DNA from: Chitinophaga oryzae
GTDB taxonomy: Bacteria; Bacteroidota; Bacteroidia; Chitinophagales; Chitinophagaceae
Length of the DNA: 64,000 nt
Direction of reading: 5' to 3'
NCBI RefSeq assembly: GCF_012516375.2
Contig: NZ_CP051204.2
Span: forward strand, 930,001 to 994,000
Below, one piece after another: positions 58,480 through 64,000 of the stretch. Positions within the stretch are counted from its first letter, which is position 1; each line of letters starts with the position of its first letter. The position numbers and the translations under genes were made by a program. Below the pieces are notes generated by a model, which saw nothing but the letters and a program-made list of their open reading frames with translations, did not search any database and was not told where the DNA came from.

Positions 58480-58989
58480 TCATAGATATCTTTCGTGGAG
58501 AATACGGAGATGATGTATCTGGTGACCTACCATCGTAAAGCCCATGGCCAGCACACACATCTGGTATTTCCAGGAGGTGCCGGTCCGCAGCAATGCTTCG
58601 TCGGGAAGGCTGCGGAAGAACGCAATGGTGGACTGTCTGACTGCCACCAGTTCCTGCAGCACGTCTTCAAAAGAACGATGTGCCGTAAAGGCCTCGCCGG
58701 CATACAGGTCCTGGTCGAAGCCGGGAGTAGCGTTTTTATCGTTGCGCGCAAATACGAGCGCCCGGTAGGAAAAAACCCGCTCAGTATCAGTAATATGCTG
58801 CAACACGTCTTTGACGGTCCACTTTCCCGGAGCATAGGCATAGTCGCCCCGTTCAGCCAGCTTGTCTTTGTCCAGCGTCTGCAGGTCGCGCAGCGACTGC
58901 TCCAGGGCTTCCATCAGCGGAACGTCCGGTACCTGGTCAATGTACCGGCTGAAATATTCGGGATCAGGATGAATAGCCTGCTTTCTCAT
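58480..58989 (-). CDS. DinB-fold protein (DinB_2-like)
   Basis: A 169-residue DinB-type four-helix protein. VPLMEALEQSLRDLQTL, KWTVKDVLQHITDTERVFSYRAL and the closing GFTMVGHQIHHLRILHERY supply the metal-binding His residues (about positions 65, 154 and 158). It overlaps the stop of the TMEM220-like gene by 26 bases, so both are read from one transcript. It is a relative of the gene at 57104-57643, but from a different subgroup. Confidence 0.9.
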   Translation of the reverse strand: MRKQAIHPDPEYFSRYIDQVPDVPLMEALEQSLRDLQTLDKDKLAERGDYAYAPGKWTVKDVLQHITDTERVFSYRALVFARNDKNATPGFDQDLYAGEAFTAHRSFEDVLQELVAVRQSTIAFFRSLPDEALLRTGTSWKYQMCVLAMGFTMVGHQIHHLRILHERYL

Positions 58990-59362
58990 ATGGTTTTTTC
59001 TTTTTGGCGTAAAAATAATTGATGCCCAAAGCTACGATACATATAAATAACCCGAAGAATTCACGGGTGTCTTCTATCCATGGTTTTTCGGCTTTCATGG
59101 TCTGTGCAATATTCTCTGCCTGGTGCTGCGATACCCAGTCCACCACCCCGTCTTTAGTAAAGAATAAATAGATGGCATATACGAAATAAACGGCTATGCC
59201 CGTCAGGTACAAACGGGGATAGAACCGCTGCCGCGCTGCCATCCCGCAACATACGGCGGAAAACAGGTAAATGGGCATCCACACATAGGGATCGGGGTCA
59301 TTGTATTGCAGCCCCGCGAAAACAATAAAAAGAAAACAAAAGATAATGTTGAATACTTTCAT
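58964..59362 (-). CDS. Transmembrane 220-family protein
   Basis: A 132-residue protein with four helices (about 3-20, 28-45, 52-70 and 105-122). LQYNDPDPYVWMPIYLFSAVCCG fits the transmembrane-220 family, and the last segment FFGLFICIVALGINYFYAKKKK is the end helix. The start is ATG 59362 (MKVFNIIF). Its function is unknown. It is coupled to the DinB gene through a 26-bp overlap. Confidence 0.85.
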   Translation of the reverse strand: MKVFNIIFCFLFIVFAGLQYNDPDPYVWMPIYLFSAVCCGMAARQRFYPRLYLTGIAVYFVYAIYLFFTKDGVVDWVSQHQAENIAQTMKAEKPWIEDTREFFGLFICIVALGINYFYAKKKKPYEKAGYSS

Positions 59363-59970
59363 GGCCCGGATAATTGAGACGTTAAACATACATAAAAGAT
59401 CACGTGCTTGTACTTTTTTATCCCTAAAGTATTATACTTTTTTATCCCGCCAGTGCGGATTACTGTAAGAATGGCCCCGTAAATTTTTTTTATTTAGAGA
59501 AATGTTAAAAGAACACTTGTCTGAGCTAATTTATTGTTATATATTCGACGTATTATAAGAAAAATTCCACGTGAGAACCAAAATCTGAAGTAGGAAAGTG
59601 TAATACTAAATTGAGCCGATTCTCACAAAGTTCATTGTTAGCAAATCAATTGTTTACTAAAAACGTTGCTTTATTTCATGTAGTTGATCATAGGTGTAAA
59701 CATGTCCGCATCCATGTCTTGCATCGTCAAATTTGTGGTTTTTAATTGTTAAACAGACAGTTATTGTTTGCGTCGTCGCTGCTGTAATGCATCATACAGA
59801 AGCCGGGGCATCTAATGCCTGTACATGACACCTGTTTGCTGCCGGCGCTTGCACCCATCGCCCGCAACGGGATGCTTATGTCTTCAACTGTCTGCCGGAC
59901 AAAGGAACATACAAGACAGGTACTCTATTTTTTCACCGATTTTTCTAAAACGTTACCCTTCAACCACGTT
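59363..59970. promoter_or_regulatory. Regulatory region upstream of the second SusC gene
   Basis: This 608-base gene-free stretch contains two 14-bp direct repeats TACTTTTTTATCCC (59411-59424 and 59435-59448), 24 bp apart, and an AT-rich block around 59480-59560. An in-frame extension upstream of the SusC start (from 59815) lacks a signal peptide and is rejected as the start. No small gene is convincing. Confidence 0.5.
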
Positions 59971-62900
59971 ATGAAAAAACATTTTTACCAAGGACTGGCC
60001 GTTCTCCTATGCGGCATACTGCTATTACTGGGCAGTAGTAACGTATTCGCACAAACGAAAGTTACGGGTAAGGTGTCTGATAAAGCATCAGGCAACCCGC
60101 TGCCAGGCGTTTCGGTATATGTAAAAGGTACCAACCGCGGTACTGCTACCGATCCCAATGGAGGTTTTACCATTCAGGCCAAATCGGGAGAAACACTGGT
60201 GTTCTCCTTTGTAGGCTACGACCCGCAGGAGGCCGTCGTAAGCTCGGGCACTGTCAATGTACAGTTATCCGAAAAAGTAGGTTCACTCGAAGAAGTGGTG
60301 GTGACCGGTTATGCCAGCCAGAAGAAAAAAGACCTGACCGGCGCTGTCGCCGTTGTAAAGGTGGAAAACATCACCAAACAGCCGACCTCCCAGATCGCTA
60401 ACCAGCTGCAGGGGCAGGTTTCCGGTATCACCATCGTGGGTACCGGTCAGCCTGGCCAGGAACCACAGGTGTCCGTACGCGGTAAAAACACCTTCGGCAA
60501 CAACACTCCGCTCTACATTGTGGACGGTGTGCCCATTTCCAACCTGGCCGATGTGAACCCCAACGACGTACAGACCATGCAGGTACTGAAAGATGCAGGC
60601 GCTGCCTCTATATACGGCGCACGCGCGGCCAACGGCGTTATTATCATCACCACCAAAAGAGGTACCGGCAAAGTAAAAGTACAGTATGACGGTTACTACG
60701 GCACGCAAAGACCTCAGGGCGGTAATCCCTTTCATATCCTGAATCCGCAGGAACAGGCGGACCTGTTATGGATGGCTACCCGCAACAGTACCAACGGTAC
60801 CCCCGTATTTGATGACGTGCTCTATGGTAAAGGCGATAAACCGGTGCTGCCGGATTATATTTTCCCGGAAGGAGCCATGGAAGGAGATCCCCGCGTAGAT
60901 CCCTCTAAGTACTACCTGATACCGGATTACAAAGATGCAGGGATGCTGAACAGCTTCTATCGTATCAACAAAGCCAACAAACAGGGCACTGACTGGTACC
61001 ATGAAATATTCAAGCCAGCTCCCATCACCAGCCATAACATCTCCGTGGCAGGTGGCAGCGATATCGGCAGTTATTACTTCTCCATGTATTATTTCAATCA
61101 GCAGGGTACGCTGAAAAATACCTATAACAAACGTTATGCGGTAAGGGCTAACTCCAGCTTCAACATCACCGACCATATCCGCGTGGGTGAAAACATGGAA
61201 TACTCCATCATCCAAAACCCGCAGATAGGTATCCTCACCGAAGGCAGCGGTATCGGTATGGCTTTCCGCGAGCAAAGCATTATTCCGGTATATGATATCA
61301 AAGGGAACTATGCCGGTACCTGGGGCGGTGCACTGGGCAACGCGCGTAACCCGGTTGCTATCCAGGACCGCTTCGGCAGCACCAAAGCGCTGGCCAGCAG
61401 GTTGCTGGGCAACGTATACGCGGAAGCCGACATCCTGAAAGATTTCACTCTCCGTACTTCCTTCGGTGGTGAAATCTACTCTTTCAACAACCACAGCTTC
61501 ACCTATCCGGAATATGAAAACAAGGAAAATACAAGCGTAAACACCTATACAGAAACCACCGGCAACGGTTATAACTGGACCTGGACCAACACGCTCAGTT
61601 ATCATAAAAAAATAGCCGGTAATCACGACCTGAAAGCGATGATAGGTACAGAAGCCTTCCAGCAGGTAGACCGTACACTGACAGGCAGCACCACCAATTA
61701 TTTTTCTTTCGATCCTAACTTTACCACCCTTAGCTCCGGCTTCGGAACGCCGATCAATGGCAGCGGATACGGTTCCAATACCTTGTTCTCTCTGTTCGCC
61801 AGACTGGATTATTCCTTTAAAGACAGATACCTGCTGGGCGCACTGGTCCGCCGTGACGGTTCTTCCCGCTTCGGCGCCAACAACCGCTATGGTAACTTCC
61901 CCGCGGTGAGCGCGGCCTGGCGTATTTCACAGGAAGAATTCATGAAAGGCCTCACCTGGCTCTCCGATCTGAAAATTCGTGGCGGCTGGGGTATTATGGG
62001 TAACCAGATCAACGTGGACCCGGCCAACGCCTTTACGACCTTTACGTTTAACAAAGCCACCTCGTTCTATGACCTGACCGGTAGCACCAGCACCATCGCC
62101 AACGGCTTTATGCAGGGAAGGATCGGCAACCCCAACGCCAAGTGGGAAAGCAATACCAACTCCAACATTGGTATCGATGCGACCCTGTTTAAAGGCGCAT
62201 TGGAATTCTCGCTGGACTATTACAGCAAACGTATTAAGGACTTGCTGTTCAACCCTGAGCTGCCGGGCGTATACGGCGCCGCTGCACCGCCTTTTGCCAA
62301 CGTAGCGGAAATGAAAAACCACGGATGGGATTTCTCCGCCACCGGTAACATTCAACTGGCTTCCAAACTGAAGCTGACGCTTACCGGTACATTTACCAGC
62401 TATAAAAACGAAATCCTTAAGATATCCGAATCCGCTCCCTACTTCGAAAGAGAAAACCGCCGCTATGGTGTAGCGATCATCCGTAATGCGGTAGGACGCA
62501 GCATCAGCGAATTCTTCGGTTATCAGATCGAAAAATTCTGGGATAGCAAAGAAGAAGTGGATGCCGCCAACAACGCCGCCAAAGCCAAATATCCTGATAT
62601 AAGCGAATATCAGCAGGCTGCCGCCCCCGGCCGCTTCCGTTATAAAGATGTGAACGGCGACGGCAAAATCGATGCACAGGACCGTACCTACCTCGGCAGT
62701 CCTAACCCGAACTTCACCTACGGCCTCAATATCGGTCTTACTTACAAAAACTGGGACTTCTCCATGTTCCTCTATGGTGTGCATGGTAACAAGATCTGGA
62801 ACCAGGTAAGATGGTGGACAGATATCTACGGTTCTTTCAACGGTGCCAAGAGCAAAACAGCATTGTACGACTCCTGGCTGCCTGACCGTAAAAACGCCAC

Positions 62901-63207
62901 CGCGCCTATCCAGGAGCTGAAACCTAACTTCAGCACTTCCGATCCTCCAACATCTTACTATGTTGAAAACGGTTCTTACCTCCGCGCTAAAAACATGATG
63001 CTGGGATACACTTTCCCCGCTTACATGCTGAAGAGAGTGGGCGTAGAAAAATTCAGGATATATGTGCAGGCCGCCAATGTGTTCACCATCACCAAATACA
63101 CAGGTCTCGATCCTGAAATTACCGGTAACACAGACTCCTTCGGTATCGACGAGGGCGCCTATCCTAACCAGCGGCAATACCTGGTGGGCGTTACACTGAA
63201 TTTCTGA
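59971..63207 (+). CDS. SusC/RagA-family TonB-dependent outer-membrane transporter
   Basis: A 1078-residue SusC. Signal peptide 1-28 (start 59971, MKKHFYQGL); CarboxypepD_reg-like domain (about 31-110) with GKVSDKASGNPLPGVSVYVKG; SusC hallmark LEEVVVTGYASQKKKDLTGA (about 112-131); plug motif LYIVDGVPI and AGAASIYGARAANGVI; barrel to a terminal Phe (VTLNF). No STN domain is present. It works with the SusD gene 31 bases downstream, which is cut by the window edge. The substrate cannot be inferred here, because no enzyme genes are visible. Confidence 0.96.
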   Translation: MKKHFYQGLAVLLCGILLLLGSSNVFAQTKVTGKVSDKASGNPLPGVSVYVKGTNRGTATDPNGGFTIQAKSGETLVFSFVGYDPQEAVVSSGTVNVQLSEKVGSLEEVVVTGYASQKKKDLTGAVAVVKVENITKQPTSQIANQLQGQVSGITIVGTGQPGQEPQVSVRGKNTFGNNTPLYIVDGVPISNLADVNPNDVQTMQVLKDAGAASIYGARAANGVIIITTKRGTGKVKVQYDGYYGTQRPQGGNPFHILNPQEQADLLWMATRNSTNGTPVFDDVLYGKGDKPVLPDYIFPEGAMEGDPRVDPSKYYLIPDYKDAGMLNSFYRINKANKQGTDWYHEIFKPAPITSHNISVAGGSDIGSYYFSMYYFNQQGTLKNTYNKRYAVRANSSFNITDHIRVGENMEYSIIQNPQIGILTEGSGIGMAFREQSIIPVYDIKGNYAGTWGGALGNARNPVAIQDRFGSTKALASRLLGNVYAEADILKDFTLRTSFGGEIYSFNNHSFTYPEYENKENTSVNTYTETTGNGYNWTWTNTLSYHKKIAGNHDLKAMIGTEAFQQVDRTLTGSTTNYFSFDPNFTTLSSGFGTPINGSGYGSNTLFSLFARLDYSFKDRYLLGALVRRDGSSRFGANNRYGNFPAVSAAWRISQEEFMKGLTWLSDLKIRGGWGIMGNQINVDPANAFTTFTFNKATSFYDLTGSTSTIANGFMQGRIGNPNAKWESNTNSNIGIDATLFKGALEFSLDYYSKRIKDLLFNPELPGVYGAAAPPFANVAEMKNHGWDFSATGNIQLASKLKLTLTGTFTSYKNEILKISESAPYFERENRRYGVAIIRNAVGRSISEFFGYQIEKFWDSKEEVDAANNAAKAKYPDISEYQQAAAPGRFRYKDVNGDGKIDAQDRTYLGSPNPNFTYGLNIGLTYKNWDFSMFLYGVHGNKIWNQVRWWTDIYGSFNGAKSKTALYDSWLPDRKNATAPIQELKPNFSTSDPPTSYYVENGSYLRAKNMMLGYTFPAYMLKRVGVEKFRIYVQAANVFTITKYTGLDPEITGNTDSFGIDEGAYPNQRQYLVGVTLNF

Positions 63208-63238
63208 TCTGATTATCTGAATTGTTAAACTGAGAAAA

Positions 63239-64000
63239 ATGAAAACATTACGATATACAAGCGGAATATTGCTGGTAGCGGCGCTGCTCGGCAGTGGCTG
63301 CGGAAAAAGCTTCCTCGAAAAGCCGGCCTATAGTTCATTATCAGAAGAGATCGTGGCCAACAAAGACGGTGTTAATTACCTGCTGGTAGGCGCCTATGCC
63401 GCACTCGACGGCGCCGGCGCTCCCACCGCTTCACTCGGTGGCGGTAACGCCTGGGAGGCGGCAGCCACCAACTGGGTATATGGCAGCGTGGCCGGTGGCG
63501 ATGCTCACAAAGGCAGTGAAGGTACAGACCAGACGCCCATCAATGAAATCGCCATCTGGCAGCCCAATGTGGCCAACTCTTTCTTCAATACCAAGTGGAG
63601 AGCGGTATACGAAGGCGTAGCCCGTTGCAATAACACCCTGAGGCTGATGGCACAGGCCAAAGACATGTCTGATGCCGATAAAACGAAAGTAGAAGCGGAA
63701 GCACGGTTTCTCAGGGGGCACTATTATTTTGAACTGAAGAAAATGTTCAACAAGGTGCCTTATATCACCGAAACAACCGCCGACCCGGTGATACCTAATG
63801 AAGGAGACATCTGGCCCAATATCGAAGCCGACTTTAAATATGCACAGGCTAACCTGCCGCCTACACAGCCACAGGTAGCCCGCGCCAATAAATGGGCGGC
63901 ACAGATATACCTGGCTAAAACGTATCTCTATCAGAAAAAATACGCAGAAGCCCTGCCCCTGTTTAAAGATGCCATCGCCAGCGGCGTCACTTCCAATGGC
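63239..64000 (+). CDS. SusD/RagB-family lipoprotein (partial, 3' end outside window)
   Basis: The first 254 codons of a SusD protein. Signal peptide with lipobox Cys21 (LLGSGCGKS) and the start of the mature fold: NYLLVGAYAALDG, KWRAVYEGVARCNNTL, VEAEARFLRGHYYFELKKMF and ANKWAAQIYLAKTYLYQKKYAEALPLFKDAI, a TPR-like helix typical of the family. About 250 residues are missing. It is the partner of the SusC protein before it. Confidence 0.95.
   Translation, partial: MKTLRYTSGILLVAALLGSGCGKSFLEKPAYSSLSEEIVANKDGVNYLLVGAYAALDGAGAPTASLGGGNAWEAAATNWVYGSVAGGDAHKGSEGTDQTPINEIAIWQPNVANSFFNTKWRAVYEGVARCNNTLRLMAQAKDMSDADKTKVEAEARFLRGHYYFELKKMFNKVPYITETTADPVIPNEGDIWPNIEADFKYAQANLPPTQPQVARANKWAAQIYLAKTYLYQKKYAEALPLFKDAIASGVTSNG

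Noticed and set aside
59815..59970. Upstream start for the second SusC gene
   Set aside because: The added 52 residues precede a normal signal peptide start (MKKHFYQGL) and would hide it.
61927..63177. 416-codon open frame antisense to the second SusC gene
   Set aside because: It mirrors the codon structure of the SusC gene, has no domain or promoter, and the plus strand is clearly coding.

Overview
The window looks like a chromosomal piece of a Bacteroidota bacterium, most likely a Chitinophaga-type member of the Chitinophagaceae. The evidence is two SusC/SusD outer-membrane pairs, DUF3127, DUF2975/HTH and FtsX-type permease genes, many small lipoproteins, weak Shine-Dalgarno signals, and promoters of the Bacteroidota type. 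All three tRNA genes are preceded by TTTG-N19-TAnnTTTG. No phage genes, transposases, rRNA genes or CRISPR arrays were seen.

Layout. 1-5 kb: the N-terminus of a COG2509 flavoprotein, a DUF3127 single-strand-binding-like protein, dnaA behind an AT-rich upstream region, tRNA-Ser(GCT), an acetyltransferase, a structured non-coding stretch, and a Gre/Rnk-type gene. 5-16 kb: a sulfatase-centred polysaccharide utilization locus (pectate-lyase-fold protein, SusC, SusD, two tandem sulfatases, AraC regulator), then a quinone oxidoreductase. 17-38 kb: an accessory stretch between two identical tRNA-Pro(TGG) genes. It holds a membrane-anchored winged-helix regulator divergent from a seven-repeat propeller, an orphan colicin-type immunity gene, an HxlR/DoxX pair with twin operators, an ABC exporter fused to an M1 aminopeptidase behind a DUF2975/HTH pair, an orphan FtsX permease, and Crp and AraC regulators.

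38-52 kb: DUF3892, an acetyltransferase, lipoproteins, an ECF sigma factor with an unusual transmembrane partner, a PA14-containing esterase, a secreted HExxH lipoprotein, outer-membrane proteins, a glycerophosphodiesterase, a serine hydrolase, a second ECF sigma operon, and DUF1697/DUF4184. 52-64 kb: YceI, a DEAD-box helicase, a MarR-linked DoxX-YceI operon with matching operators, two DinB-fold proteins, an SDR, and a second SusC/SusD pair cut by the window edge.

Themes: several regulator-target pairs carry clean dyads or direct repeats that suggest specific circuits (HxlR-DoxX, MarR-DoxX-YceI, winged helix-propeller, DUF2975/HTH). Intergenic hairpins with arms of short tandem units (ATTACGA type and CCCAATA type) recur between co-directional genes. 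The best candidates for less-described biology are the ABC/M1-peptidase operon, the inverted-topology membrane winged-helix regulator with its propeller, the ECF sigma with a membrane/barrel-like partner, and a possible small RNA near 4.3-4.5 kb. All functions are read from sequence alone.
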